Notes: generated by a model not told the origin, from the sequence alone. 61,198 nucleotides of DNA from an uncultured Bacteroidales bacterium (GCA_902762385.1 CACWNQ010000014.1:1-61198), one strand, 5' to 3'; numbered from the stretch's first letter, positions 27,001 through 36,909 are shown. Numbers and translations: made by a program.

Positions 27001-27810
27001 ATGAGAATCAAAAACTTAATTATAACAGCAGCCATAATTCTCGCTCTCACTGGATGCAAGACGGCTACCGAAAACACTTTGTCCTACTTTCGCAACCTTG
27101 GTGACTCACCCAGTGGTGTAATGCCTCAAGGCTCAGGTTATGAGATTAAAGTTGTTCCCGAAGATGAACTTGCCATAATTGTGACTTCAAAGGTTCCCGA
27201 GGCATCGGCTATGTTCAACCAGCCACAGGCCAACTATGCCACCCGAGGCGAATACAGCGCACAGCCAAATCCCAAAATCCAGACCTACATCGTGGACCGT
27301 CAGGGCGACATCATTATGCCAGTTTTAGGCAGGATCAACGTTGCCGGCAAGACCACACGAGAGATAGAACAGATTATAAACCTGAAGGTAAGTGAGACCG
27401 TAAAAGACCCCTTTGTGAGAGTTGAACTCATGGGATTCAATATCAACGTGATGGGCGAAGTCAAGAACCCACATCGCATACATGTTGCCTCCGAGCGATT
27501 CACTCTGCTCGACGCACTAAGCGCCGCTGGCGACCTCACCGAGTTTGGCGAACGCAGCAATGTGCTGGTAATACGCGAAGAGAACGGACACCAGACCTAT
27601 CACCGCATGAATCTTGCCGACAGCAACATCTTCTCATCACCCTACTTCTACCTGCAACAGAACGACGTGGTGTATGTTGAGCCGAACCAGATTCGCATCG
27701 ATAACTCGAAATACAACCAAAATAACGCTTACAAACTCACCGTAATCTCCACCATAGTGAGTGCTACATCGGTTATCGCATCGCTTGTTATTGCGCTTGT
27801 AGCGAAATAA
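27001..27810 (+). CDS. Wza-like polysaccharide export lipoprotein
   Basis: 269 residues. The lipoprotein signal ends at ALTGC (Cys 19). The Poly_export domain starts at YEIKVVPEDELAIIVTSKV, with a conserved YIVDRQGDIIMPVLGRINV, and an SLBB domain follows (MGFNINVMGEVKNPHRI, FTLLDALSAAGDLTEFG). A C-terminal hydrophobic helix (about 245-267) may be the outer-membrane segment that crosses as in Wza. It forms the outer-membrane channel working with the Wzc-like protein encoded next. Confidence 0.92.
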   Translation: MRIKNLIITAAIILALTGCKTATENTLSYFRNLGDSPSGVMPQGSGYEIKVVPEDELAIIVTSKVPEASAMFNQPQANYATRGEYSAQPNPKIQTYIVDRQGDIIMPVLGRINVAGKTTREIEQIINLKVSETVKDPFVRVELMGFNINVMGEVKNPHRIHVASERFTLLDALSAAGDLTEFGERSNVLVIREENGHQTYHRMNLADSNIFSSPYFYLQQNDVVYVEPNQIRIDNSKYNQNNAYKLTVISTIVSATSVIASLVIALVAK

Positions 27811-27811
27811 T

Positions 27812-27861
27812 GATGAGTTATGAGTTATCAGTTAACAGTTTTTCAGTTGAGTAGTTGAGCA
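27812..27861. repeat. Degenerate heptad repeats (TTATGAG type)
   Basis: GATGAG, TTATGAG, TTATCAG, TTAACAG, then looser TTTTTCAG, TTGAGTAG and TTGAGCAG units between the wza-like and wzc-like genes. Confidence 0.6.
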
Positions 27862-27931
27862 GTGTAGCCTTCTTCCCTCTCACCTCTCAAAACTAAAAAC
27901 TTAAATTACTCTTTTTACGATTTAAGAAAAC

Positions 27932-30271
27932 ATGAGCAATAATTCCCAAGAGAACAATCCTACGAACTATACCCCACAAGGCGAGAAAATCATTGATTTA
28001 GGTAACGTTTTCAACAAATATAAACGTTACTGGTGGCTCTTCTTGCTATCACTCATTGCGTGCATAGGCCTCTCGGTGCTTTACCTGCAATATGTGTTAC
28101 CCAAATACCTCGTTATCTCGACAGTACTCGTGGACCAGGACGACGATGCCGGCAGTGCAGGTGCCTCGCTGCTCAAGAGCCTCTCAATAGGTGGTGGCGG
28201 AGCCAGTGTAGATGATGAGGTGGTGGTAATGGGCTCACAGGACATATGCTACAAGATGGTGAAGGAATTAAAGCTCAACCGGCTCTACGTGTTGCGCAAG
28301 AACATGCTCAAACGTGAGGACCTGTATAAAAACTCTCCCATCGAGATTGATGCCCCCGACGAACTCTTCGACACGCTTTCGATAGGCATGACCTTCAAAG
28401 TCATGATTGACGAGAAAGGTAAAGCCGACATCAAGGTTAAGAAAGGTTTCTTCAAAATGCTCACCGAACTTAAGGACCAAACGCTGCCAGTGAATGTGAG
28501 CACCCCCTATGGCACCTATCAGGTGAGGACCACCGAGTTCTACCAGCCCGGCAAAGAGGTCACCATTAGTGCTAACGTGAAAGGCAACCTGCTCCGCACC
28601 GAGGATATCATGGAGGACATGAGTGTGAATGTGCTCAACAAGAAGAGCAATGCCATATACATGGATATTGAAATAGCCAATATCAAGCGCGGCAAGGACA
28701 TGCTCAACACCATGATAGCACTCTACAACGAGCGCGGGCAGCAAGAAAAGGACGAGCAAGCCGTCAACACTGCAAAATTCATTGAAGACAGACTCGGGCT
28801 CATCTATAAAGACCTCACCGGCAGTGAGGCTGAAATCGAGGCCTACAAGCAAGCGCACAACATGGCCGACGTGGGCATTCAGACCAAGACCAGCATCGCA
28901 CGTCAGGAACAAGCCGAGAACAAGATTGTAGCTCTCGAGGCACAATATCGCATCGTGAACCTCATCAACGAGTTCATTAGTGACCCACACAACCGTCACT
29001 CCTATATCCCCTTTGAGGCCGACTCCATTGCAGCTTCAGGCTCTATTAAAGCCTTCAACGAACTTGTTATGAAGCGTGCCGAACTCGCAAAGAGCGCCAA
29101 AGAAGGTAACGAAGTACTCACCGAGATTGATTCGCAAATCGATGTCATGCGCGAGACAATTCGCAAGGGTGTGAACAACACCCTCAACGCGCTCAAGATA
29201 CAAATCGACAAGGCCAACCAAGTGAGCAACGAATCGCAGGGCGAGATGCAACAGGTGCCTAGGCAGGAGAGAGAAATGCGCTCGCTCTATCGTGAGCAAG
29301 GCATCCAGAACACCCTCTACACCTTCCTGCTGCAAAAGCGCGAAGAAAACGCGCTATTGCTTGCCGCAAAAACACCTAAGGGCAAGGTGGTCGACCATGC
29401 CTACGCCCAAAGCAAACCTGTATCGCCCAAAATTCCAATCGTGTTATTCCTGGGACTGCTCGCTGGATTGCTGTTGCCAATTGGCATCCTCTACCTGAGA
29501 GCACTACTGATGACCAAGTTCTCGACACAAGACGAGCTGCAAGAACTCACCAAATCACCTGTACTGGGCGAAATTTGCCACAACCGTCATCGCAGCCCGC
29601 TTGTTGTCAAGCCAGGCAAGACATCGTCGATTGTCGAGCTGTTCCGCCTACTACGCAACAATGTGCAGTTCTTGATGACCCACAAAGACGACAAGGTGGT
29701 GCTTGTCACATCTTCCATCAGTGGCGAGGGCAAATCGTTTATCAGCACCAACCTAGCCTCTTCGTTTGCCCTTATGGGTAAGAAGGTGGCGCTCGTGGGC
29801 ATGGACATTCGCAGCCCACAGCTCGCCAAGATGCTAAAAATCAAGGACGCCCCAGGTGTGACCAACTATCTGTCAAATTCTGAAATGGTAATCGACCAAA
29901 TCACGCAAAAAGTGCCTGAGGTCGACAACCTCAACGTGATAGTTGCTGGACCCATTCCTCCCAACCCATCGGAGTTGCTGCTGGGCGAACGCACAAGCAA
30001 GCTTTTTGAAGAACTTCGCAACAAGTTTGATATCGTCATTATCGACTCGGCACCTATTGCCATGGTGAGCGACACATTCTCGCTGGCTAAGTTTGGCGAT
30101 GCCACACTCTTTGTCACACGAGCCAACCACACCAAGCGCAACCTCATCAAGTACTTCAACAGTGTGGTGGCACGCAAGCAGTTCCACAATGCCGCTCTAG
30201 TGCTCAACGACAGCAACCCACGCCTCTCGGCTGGTTACGGCTACGGCTACGGAAGTAAAGATAAAGACTGA
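27932..30271 (+). CDS. Wzc-like tyrosine autokinase and chain-length regulator
   Basis: 779 residues. N-terminal Wzz domain with a first transmembrane helix (about 35-55), a long periplasmic coiled-coil region (about 250-480), a second helix (IPIVLFLGLLAGLLLPIGIL), then a cytoplasmic BY-kinase domain: Walker A in SSISGEGKSFISTNLA (about 597), Walker A' in ALVGMDIRSPQL and Walker B in DIVIIDSAP. The C-terminus has a short Gly/Tyr tail with three Tyr (GYGYGYG), a small version of the autophosphorylation cluster. It controls polymer length and export in concert with the Wza-like protein. Confidence 0.93.
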   Translation: MSNNSQENNPTNYTPQGEKIIDLGNVFNKYKRYWWLFLLSLIACIGLSVLYLQYVLPKYLVISTVLVDQDDDAGSAGASLLKSLSIGGGGASVDDEVVVMGSQDICYKMVKELKLNRLYVLRKNMLKREDLYKNSPIEIDAPDELFDTLSIGMTFKVMIDEKGKADIKVKKGFFKMLTELKDQTLPVNVSTPYGTYQVRTTEFYQPGKEVTISANVKGNLLRTEDIMEDMSVNVLNKKSNAIYMDIEIANIKRGKDMLNTMIALYNERGQQEKDEQAVNTAKFIEDRLGLIYKDLTGSEAEIEAYKQAHNMADVGIQTKTSIARQEQAENKIVALEAQYRIVNLINEFISDPHNRHSYIPFEADSIAASGSIKAFNELVMKRAELAKSAKEGNEVLTEIDSQIDVMRETIRKGVNNTLNALKIQIDKANQVSNESQGEMQQVPRQEREMRSLYREQGIQNTLYTFLLQKREENALLLAAKTPKGKVVDHAYAQSKPVSPKIPIVLFLGLLAGLLLPIGILYLRALLMTKFSTQDELQELTKSPVLGEICHNRHRSPLVVKPGKTSSIVELFRLLRNNVQFLMTHKDDKVVLVTSSISGEGKSFISTNLASSFALMGKKVALVGMDIRSPQLAKMLKIKDAPGVTNYLSNSEMVIDQITQKVPEVDNLNVIVAGPIPPNPSELLLGERTSKLFEELRNKFDIVIIDSAPIAMVSDTFSLAKFGDATLFVTRANHTKRNLIKYFNSVVARKQFHNAALVLNDSNPRLSAGYGYGYGSKDKD

Positions 30272-30301
30272 TTTAAGGCTTAAACGATTTTTTCTCCAAG
30301 C

Positions 30302-31732
30302 ATGGATCGCATCTGCATAATTGGGGCTCTGATAGTTGGTTTATTCTACTTGCTCTTGAGCAACAAGGACAAATTCAACCGTGAATGTGTCTCACAGATT
30401 ATTGTGGCGATGTATGTGTTCAGTCTGTGCTTCTCAAAGTTATGCTTTCCCCTTTATCAGGTCTATGACATAACCTATGGTTCCTTTGGTCCATCGTTCC
30501 GACTGGAACCTCATGCCATTTTCTTCTTTATCTTACTGATAATCATTGCCCAACAGCATGGTTGGAAGATTCGCAGCCCACGCACGATTGTCTTGATTGT
30601 GGCGTTAATCTATTCATTATACATCATCTTTAACCCATTCAACACTGTTCGCCCTTCGGCACTCATAGCTTTAGAATATTTTATTTTCTATTTGATATTC
30701 CTTTACTTGCTGTCGCAATGTTTTGAGCTAAAAACGATTACCCAAGGAATATATCTTGGATTCACTATGACAGCCTCGCTGCATCTAGTGCTGGCAATCT
30801 TATATCCCTTGCTTGGCATCGACGCCGTGGTGAAAGTGTTTAATGTTGACTCGGTAGTGCGTAATATTGAACGCATTGGCACGCCAGGCACCTTAGGCCA
30901 TCCAAATTCGCTAGGAGCCTACTCCACTTATTACTTCGTCTTTTTCTTGTCCTGCTTTTTAGTGAAATATCACAAGAAAAAAAGCCTAATTTTTTCAATT
31001 ATTTCAATTGTGATAATATTCCTTTCAGGAAGCCGAAGCGCTCTTGTTGCAAGCCTTGTCGCTACTGTGGCCATTGTGGGACTTTATGTGTTCCGCCATC
31101 ACAAGATTTTCAGCCCTACCACCATTCTCAAGGGTGGAATACCCATTATTGCGGTACTGGCATTAGTGTGGTTCACATCACCCATCGGCGCTCTGTTCAG
31201 CGACTTAGACAATCTTGAAACCATGTATTACTCACGTCTCATGCACTACTATTGTGCAGGTGAGATTATTCAGGACCATCCACTTGTGGGCGTGGGGCTT
31301 AACAGTCACTTGAAATATCTTGTCGACAATAGTGCTCTTATTGATCTTGAAAAAACATTTGAGAACACCGACATTGAAATTTGGGATCCCGAGACTTTCA
31401 TGTTCGAGAATCCCATCCACAACATTTGGCTCATTTTGTTGTGCGAGTTAGGCATCATTGGCACTATTCCTATATTTTTCTATATAGGAAGGTTTTTCTA
31501 TAAATTCAAAAAACGCATTGCACAAAACGACGCTCAATATCATCACATCATTTTAAACACCACGCTTGGAATCATTGTCTGCCTTATTGTTCACGGCATG
31601 AGTGACTGGACTCCATTAACACAAACGTGTCTTAACGTTAGCTTGTTGTTTCTATACTTATCGAGTTATAGTTCTCACATCTCAGCACAAAAAGGAGAAA
31701 CATCCTCATCACCTGTACTTTCCACCACTTGA
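30302..31732 (+). CDS. O-antigen ligase / polysaccharide polymerase (Wzy-like)
   Basis: 476 residues with about 11-12 transmembrane helices and one large periplasmic loop late in the protein (about 310-380). The Wzy_C signature is visible: GTLGHPNSLGAYSTYYFVF, then a cytoplasmic KYHKKK turn and FLSGSRSALVASLVATVAIV. In this position it most likely polymerises lipid-linked repeats, though a ligase role cannot be excluded. It lies 30 bases after the wzc-like gene. Confidence 0.85.
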   Translation: MDRICIIGALIVGLFYLLLSNKDKFNRECVSQIIVAMYVFSLCFSKLCFPLYQVYDITYGSFGPSFRLEPHAIFFFILLIIIAQQHGWKIRSPRTIVLIVALIYSLYIIFNPFNTVRPSALIALEYFIFYLIFLYLLSQCFELKTITQGIYLGFTMTASLHLVLAILYPLLGIDAVVKVFNVDSVVRNIERIGTPGTLGHPNSLGAYSTYYFVFFLSCFLVKYHKKKSLIFSIISIVIIFLSGSRSALVASLVATVAIVGLYVFRHHKIFSPTTILKGGIPIIAVLALVWFTSPIGALFSDLDNLETMYYSRLMHYYCAGEIIQDHPLVGVGLNSHLKYLVDNSALIDLEKTFENTDIEIWDPETFMFENPIHNIWLILLCELGIIGTIPIFFYIGRFFYKFKKRIAQNDAQYHHIILNTTLGIIVCLIVHGMSDWTPLTQTCLNVSLLFLYLSSYSSHISAQKGETSSSPVLSTT

Positions 31733-31734
31733 AC

Positions 31735-32859
31735 ATGACAGATAACCGCAAAATATTATTTCTAGCCACCGAGAATGCCCCAGGCATGAGGCCTTATGCT
31801 TTCTCGATGATAAAAAGCACAAGCAATCCTCTTTCTCATGCCATCATTGTGGTGAAGGATGAGACCGAAAAGAAGCATTACACCGGCATTGAGCAGTATT
31901 GCACGGTGCATTATCTGTTACGCCCAAGCGACACCATTGGCAAATTGTGGTGGCATGTTTATCCTAAAAGCCTGGTTTCAACTATAAACAGCATTCTCGA
32001 CGCCAATGACATAGAACTGATTGTCACGCTCACTGGTGAGGTGTGCCTATCGTGGATTTTTGCCAGGTTGCAAAATAAGGTGCCTATCCTGCACACTGTT
32101 CACGATGCCATACCTCATGAGTATAAGCTTAGCTTTATCAACTCTCTTAAGGACAAACTATTTGTTAGTGGCCCCAACAAATCAATACTTAAAAAAAGCA
32201 AGTTCTTAGTAACCAATAGCTTACAACAAAAGAAATGGTTAGAGCAAAACTGCTCAGATAAAAAAATCTATTATTGCCCATTCCCCACGCTTGTCACTTC
32301 CGATATAGAAAACAGTGAGAAGGTAGCAAGCGAACTTAATGGAATCAATGACTACATCCTCTTCTTTGGGAGAGTTGAGTTCTACAAGGGTGTGCATCTT
32401 CTCTACAATGCTTATATCAACAACAAAGACACACTTCATCCACACAAGCTTGTACTAGCAGGACGAGGTGATCATGAGAACTACTACTTCTCGGTTGCCG
32501 ACGATGGTGATGTGATTGTCATCAACCGCTTCATCGAGGACTGCGAGGTGAGAAAATTATTTGAAAATGCTGCGGTAGTCGTGTATCCCTACATATCGGC
32601 AACCCAATCGGGAGTACTATCAGTTGCCTCTCGTTTTGGCAAGAAAATCGTAGTCGCCGATGTCCCGTTTTTCCGAGATTCAGCCAATGGGCAGGAAGGG
32701 GTCTTCTTTACCGACCCCAGCAATGAGACACAATTAGTTGAGACCATTCTCGAAGCAATCAACAGCGACTCTACTACCCAGCGACTCTACGCAAGCGTCT
32801 ATTCGCATGAAACTGTCGCAGAGCACATGGATAGCATTATTGGCAACGTCTTGTCATAA
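31735..32859 (+). CDS. Glycosyltransferase, GT4-like
   Basis: About 374 residues from the ATG at 31735; a TTG two codons earlier (31729) would overlap the wzy-like stop. GT-B fold with an N-terminal acceptor part and a C-terminal donor domain: LFFGRVEFYKGVHLLYNAY, HKLVLAGRGDHENY, and late FENAAVVVYPYISATQSGVLS with GKKIVVADVPFF in place of a classical EX7E, so the conserved Glu region is unusual. It probably adds one sugar on the cytoplasmic face of the inner membrane. The donor is unknown. Confidence 0.83.
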   Translation: MTDNRKILFLATENAPGMRPYAFSMIKSTSNPLSHAIIVVKDETEKKHYTGIEQYCTVHYLLRPSDTIGKLWWHVYPKSLVSTINSILDANDIELIVTLTGEVCLSWIFARLQNKVPILHTVHDAIPHEYKLSFINSLKDKLFVSGPNKSILKKSKFLVTNSLQQKKWLEQNCSDKKIYYCPFPTLVTSDIENSEKVASELNGINDYILFFGRVEFYKGVHLLYNAYINNKDTLHPHKLVLAGRGDHENYYFSVADDGDVIVINRFIEDCEVRKLFENAAVVVYPYISATQSGVLSVASRFGKKIVVADVPFFRDSANGQEGVFFTDPSNETQLVETILEAINSDSTTQRLYASVYSHETVAEHMDSIIGNVLS

Positions 32860-32867
32860 TCGTCACC

Positions 32868-34517
32868 TTATCGCTTATAGTACATGTTGCCTTGAATTGA
32901 CTTATTCGAGCTTTTTGAGAATTCTCCTAAAACCGAATTTCCGTTAGAGATACCATTAAAAGTATTGTTTTTAACCGAGACTTTCTTGAAATTGCTTCGT
33001 TTTCCCGAATAATTCGCACACAGTGTTCCCGAACCTACTGTGGAATTGATCACATTGTTTTCAAACACCACACTCACATCTTCGGGCGATTCCTGCATGA
33101 AGATGTGATAGTTGTTCGCATTGTAAACATTATTCAAAAACTCAAGGTTTCCTTTCTTCACATTTTTGAAATACACGCGGGTGTCGCCCGAGAACTCATT
33201 GTCTCGAGCTTTAATTGTTACGTTATCAATATAACCATTACTGTTAGATATTGAGGCCAAATTGTATAAGCCTTTTACTTGATTGCCTGTCATGTAGATT
33301 TCACCAGCCGCACCATAAAAGTTCAAGAATTTCAATCCATTTTTGCTGTCTAAAACATTGTTGTTGGCCTCGATAATTCCTTCCGACACTGATAAGAACA
33401 CATTGCAATTTAAGCCATATTGATCCACATCAATGCGTTCACAAGTCGAAGTGTTATCATTAATTTCTATCTTCGATTTTGTGGAAGACTGATCTTCTAT
33501 CCTGAAATCACACATATATTGAGTCATCAACTTTGCGCATTTCGAACTTTTGTTAAAGTTGTTTCCATAAAAACGGAGATTGCTAGTCGTGGCCAGGCGG
33601 TCAAACTTGAGCAGCACAACAAATTTCATGGGATAATCCAGAATAAAGTCGTTGTCGTGAAAGCTCACATTGCTAATCTTAAAACGGCTGTCATCAACAT
33701 AAGCATCATGGTAATGACTCAGAGTAAAAATCATGTCGGCCCCTCTTTCAACATTTAAGTTCATGTAATTGCCATGGTAAAATGTGTTATTGTTGACATC
33801 TATATTCTCGATTACATAGTTGCCATGCTTCTCTGCCCCCCATATTCCAATGGTTTCATCTTTGCCAAACTTGCGGAACACATTATTCCTCACTACGACA
33901 TTGCGCTGGTTGTCGCGCATCCACAGGCAACCACCGCCATTGCTATTGTTATTGTAGTTAATAATCTCATTACCCACTACCGTAACATTAGAGCATGAGC
34001 GCAGGTCAAAGTTGGTGATGAATGCATTGTGAACCGAAGTCTTTGTGTTTTGTATAGTTACTCTATTTGCATTGCAAATCTTGAACAAGTGCATTTCATG
34101 ATTCGACCACCAAATGTTGTTGTGACGCACCATTTCCATGTTAACATCATGAATCGACACCTCACCCCTGTTGCCATTCTTTGGATAATCTAGAAAGAAA
34201 TAGCAGTCATTAGCAAACTGTTTTCTGCCATTATTATCGACACCTTCAGTGAGGATAATCTTGATTTTATCCTTTCCCAGGCCTTTCATCTCAAAATCGC
34301 ACTTAACCCTTACAGTGCGGTCAATAACATATTCACCTTTCTTGTCAAAATTAAGAATTAGTTTGTCACTAGGTGCAAGAGTTTTTGAAACATTATTGAT
34401 GCCGACGGCAAGAGGCTTACTGCACTGGCTAATTTTAATTTCCACCGTGCGAGCTTGAGCATTAATTGCAAGTATTGTGATTGCAACAAGAGCTATTATG
34501 TACTTAAATAATTTCAT
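32868..34517 (-). CDS. Secreted right-handed parallel beta-helix protein
   Basis: I start it at 34517 (MKLFKYIIALVAITILAINAQA, a signal peptide); the longer frame adds 21 residues that would run through the promoter. About 549 residues of short strands with Asn ladders (NNTFYHGNYMNLNV, HDNDFILDYPMKF), typical of pectate-lyase-like helices. It points against all genes of the exopolysaccharide locus and ends 8 bases from the glycosyltransferase stop. It may cleave or bind the polymer, or dock other surface proteins. A similar protein is encoded at 54388-56319. No catalytic triplet could be placed. Confidence 0.85.
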   Translation of the reverse strand: MKLFKYIIALVAITILAINAQARTVEIKISQCSKPLAVGINNVSKTLAPSDKLILNFDKKGEYVIDRTVRVKCDFEMKGLGKDKIKIILTEGVDNNGRKQFANDCYFFLDYPKNGNRGEVSIHDVNMEMVRHNNIWWSNHEMHLFKICNANRVTIQNTKTSVHNAFITNFDLRSCSNVTVVGNEIINYNNNSNGGGCLWMRDNQRNVVVRNNVFRKFGKDETIGIWGAEKHGNYVIENIDVNNNTFYHGNYMNLNVERGADMIFTLSHYHDAYVDDSRFKISNVSFHDNDFILDYPMKFVVLLKFDRLATTSNLRFYGNNFNKSSKCAKLMTQYMCDFRIEDQSSTKSKIEINDNTSTCERIDVDQYGLNCNVFLSVSEGIIEANNNVLDSKNGLKFLNFYGAAGEIYMTGNQVKGLYNLASISNSNGYIDNVTIKARDNEFSGDTRVYFKNVKKGNLEFLNNVYNANNYHIFMQESPEDVSVVFENNVINSTVGSGTLCANYSGKRSNFKKVSVKNNTFNGISNGNSVLGEFSKSSNKSIQGNMYYKR

Positions 34518-34540
34518 GATTGTAAAAATAGTGGTTTGTG

Positions 34541-34548
34541 CAAAAGTA
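34541..34548 (-). promoter_or_regulatory. -7 element (TACTTTTG) for the beta-helix gene
   Basis: Minus-strand TACTTTTG, 24 bases upstream of the chosen start at 34517. The -33 box is poor. Confidence 0.5.
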
Positions 34549-34610
34549 ATAAAAATTCTTTCAAGTTTGACTCTTTTCACACATGAAAGATTAATTAAAC
34601 GTGATTTCTC

Positions 34611-34641
34611 TTTCGGCTACAATAAAAAATGAGTACTTTTG
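34611..34641 (+). promoter_or_regulatory. Promoter (TTTC-N19-TACTTTTG) inside the longest frame of the next gene
   Basis: TTTC at 34611-34614 and TACTTTTG at 34634-34641. It overlaps the longest reading frame starting at 34601, so the glycosyltransferase must start downstream, at 34664. Confidence 0.6.
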
Positions 34642-34663
34642 CATGTTTTTAAACGCGAAAAAG

Positions 34664-35863
34664 ATGCGCATACTCATAGCAAACAAGTTTTACTACCCAC
34701 GTGGTGGCGACTGCATCGTGGCGATGAACCTAGAGCGATTGCTCAAGGCTCAAGGCCATGACGTGGCGGTTTTTGCTATGCAGTATCCCGAGAATGTCGA
34801 CTCGGGATGGAACCATTACTATCCATCTCAAGTAGATTTTGCCGGTTCTTTAGGCAACAAGATTAAAGCTGCCAAGAGGCTTATGGGATGGGGCGACATT
34901 AGCGCCTCATTCAACAAGATTCTCGATGATTTCAAGCCCGAAATCGTGCACCTACACAACATCCACTCCTATCTATCACCCGTACTGGCACAACTGGCTA
35001 AGCGTCGTGGTTGCCGAGTGCTATGGACGTTGCATGACTACAAGCTCGTGTGCCCATCTTATGCCTGCCTGCTACAAGAAAGACCTTGTGAGAAGTGCAT
35101 TGGGCATGGCAAGATGCACGTGCTTAAGAACCGATGCATGAAAGGCAGCTTGGCTGCCAGTGCTATGGCCTATATTGAGGCCCTGAAGTGGAATCGCAAC
35201 GTCCTTGAGCGATATACCGATGCCTTCATCTGTCCAAGCCAGTTCATGGCAAGCAAAATGCGTAAAGACGGTTTCGACCCCGAGAAAATCCAGGTAGTAT
35301 GCAACCACATTGACCCCGAAAAACAGCAGCTCTTTGACTCACTGAACGCGGAGCGTGAAGACTACTATGCCTATGTGGGACGACTCTCTAGCGAGAAAGG
35401 TGTTGAAACACTACTCAATGTGGCATCAAAACTGCCCTACTCTCTTAAACTTGCCGGTGATGGACCACTGCGCAAGCAACTCGAGCAGCAATACGATAGC
35501 TGTAAAAACATCGAGTTCCTGGGTCATCAAAATGCCGAGCAAGTAGCAACATTATTGAGCAAGGCACGGTTCTCGGTGGTTCCCAGCGAGTGGTATGAGA
35601 ATAACCCGCTGAGTGTCATCGAGTCACTATGTGCTGGCACGCCAGTGGTGGGGGCACACATTGGAGGAATTCCCGAACTGATTGACGAAAGCAATGGTAT
35701 CACTTTCACCTCGGGCAATAGAGACGAGTTGAAGCAAGCCATAGGCAAAGCATTCGATACCCAATGGAACAATGACAAAATAAAGACAGTGGCGGTAGCA
35801 CGCTTCTCGGAGCAAGAGCACTTAAAACAAATCAAGGAAATATATGGACTCCAGCCTGAATAA
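34664..35863 (+). CDS. Glycosyltransferase, GT4 family
   Basis: 399 residues from ATG 34664 (MRILIANKFYYPRGGDC). The N-terminal domain carries the RGGD glycine loop and EIVHLHNIHSYLSP with WTLHDYKLVCPSY, a Cys-rich insertion (CLLQERPCEKCIGHG), then the donor domain with YVGRLSSEKGVETLLNV, LKLAGDGPLRKQLEQ and the EX7E motif in PSEWYENNPLSVIESL. It adds one sugar to the growing repeat unit in the cytoplasm. Its last 20 bases overlap the acyltransferase gene, so the two are probably translationally coupled. Confidence 0.93.
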   Translation: MRILIANKFYYPRGGDCIVAMNLERLLKAQGHDVAVFAMQYPENVDSGWNHYYPSQVDFAGSLGNKIKAAKRLMGWGDISASFNKILDDFKPEIVHLHNIHSYLSPVLAQLAKRRGCRVLWTLHDYKLVCPSYACLLQERPCEKCIGHGKMHVLKNRCMKGSLAASAMAYIEALKWNRNVLERYTDAFICPSQFMASKMRKDGFDPEKIQVVCNHIDPEKQQLFDSLNAEREDYYAYVGRLSSEKGVETLLNVASKLPYSLKLAGDGPLRKQLEQQYDSCKNIEFLGHQNAEQVATLLSKARFSVVPSEWYENNPLSVIESLCAGTPVVGAHIGGIPELIDESNGITFTSGNRDELKQAIGKAFDTQWNNDKIKTVAVARFSEQEHLKQIKEIYGLQPE

Positions 35864-36845
35864 ATTGCCGTACAAGCCACGTTTTGCCACTCTCGACATT
35901 GCCAGGATGGTGTGTATAATCCTCGTGGTAATTGGGCATTACGACCCAGTCGATGCTCCAGCTCATTACAATAACATGCGGATGATAATCTACTCCTTCC
36001 ACATGCCGGTATTCCTCTTCATCAGCGGATATCTATATCTCATCACGCGAAAAGACGAATCATTCAAGAGCTTCATTACCAAGAAAGTCAAGCGACTTGC
36101 TATACCCTACCTTGTTACCTCGGTAATTATTATCACCATCAAACTACTCACACAAGACACTGCCAGAGTGGATCACCCTGTCACTGCCCTGTCCTACCTG
36201 AAAATGTTCTACCTGCCCGAAGCAGGCTATTTCTTGTGGTTCATCATAGCATTGTTCATCATGTTCATGGTGGTGTTCTTTTTCAAATCGAGAACATCGA
36301 GGCTTGTATTGTTTGGAGCAAGCTTGGTTATTTCCTTCCTCCCGTCATGTGATATTGACATTTTGAGCTTGGGGCAATGCCAAGTGATGTTTGTGTATTT
36401 CATGACTGGAGTAGTTGTTGCCGACTATGCTCCTAACCTTTTCAAGATGAGCATTATTCCATCGGCGATAATCTTGCTACTGTTCATCGCTGGTGAAGCT
36501 TACTATGTGCAGCATCCCGATTCAGAGTTAATGTACAGGCTACTTGCCTTTATGGGCATTGCAGCCATAATGACCCTGTGTTACAACTGCGAGAAGTATG
36601 TACCAGTGCTTACTCGCTCCTGCGTGGTGCTCGCACCATCGGTCTACATCATCTACCTTTTCCACACCACCGCTCTGGGTTTTGCTAAAGCCGCTTTTGG
36701 AAAACTTGCTTTTTTTGCAGGCAATGCCGACTCAATATTCTACTTGCAAGCCTTATGTGCCATAGCATGTGGAGTGATAGTGCCTATTATTTTATACTCC
36801 ATTATCAAGAAATTTAAAATTCTAAGACTATTGTTTGGCGTGTAG
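35844..36845 (+). CDS. Membrane acyltransferase (acyltransferase 3 family)
   Basis: 333 residues with about ten transmembrane helices. The N-terminus FATLDIARMVCIILVVIGHY contains the conserved Arg and His of acyltransferase 3 proteins (for example O-acetyltransferases), and SFHMPVFLFISGYLY follows. It probably acetylates the exopolysaccharide repeat at the membrane. It overlaps the preceding glycosyltransferase by 20 bases. A strong promoter for the next gene lies at its very end. Confidence 0.92.
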   Translation: MDSSLNKLPYKPRFATLDIARMVCIILVVIGHYDPVDAPAHYNNMRMIIYSFHMPVFLFISGYLYLITRKDESFKSFITKKVKRLAIPYLVTSVIIITIKLLTQDTARVDHPVTALSYLKMFYLPEAGYFLWFIIALFIMFMVVFFFKSRTSRLVLFGASLVISFLPSCDIDILSLGQCQVMFVYFMTGVVVADYAPNLFKMSIIPSAIILLLFIAGEAYYVQHPDSELMYRLLAFMGIAAIMTLCYNCEKYVPVLTRSCVVLAPSVYIIYLFHTTALGFAKAAFGKLAFFAGNADSIFYLQALCAIACGVIVPIILYSIIKKFKILRLLFGV

Positions 36846-36865
36846 CGTTTTTTCTTGTAACTTTG
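36834..36865 (+). promoter_or_regulatory. Strong Bacteroidetes promoter (TTTG-N20-TAACTTTG)
   Basis: TTTG at 36834-36837, 20 bases, TAACTTTG at 36858-36865, the best consensus match in the locus. It starts a leader of about 130 bases for the radical SAM gene. Confidence 0.8.
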
Positions 36866-36909
36866 CACGCTCTTTTGGCAGAATTTAGGTTCTGGCAACA
36901 GATTGTTGT

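Noticed and set aside
26928-27931. Invertible (phase-variable) promoter ahead of the exopolysaccharide export genes
   Set aside because: Many Bacteroides capsule loci have one, but I find no inverted-repeat pair flanking a promoter here and no UpxY-like or invertase gene in the window.
34601-34663. Longer N-terminus for the GT4 glycosyltransferase
   Set aside because: A TACTTTTG promoter element lies inside this stretch, and the family N-terminus starts at the ATG at 34664.
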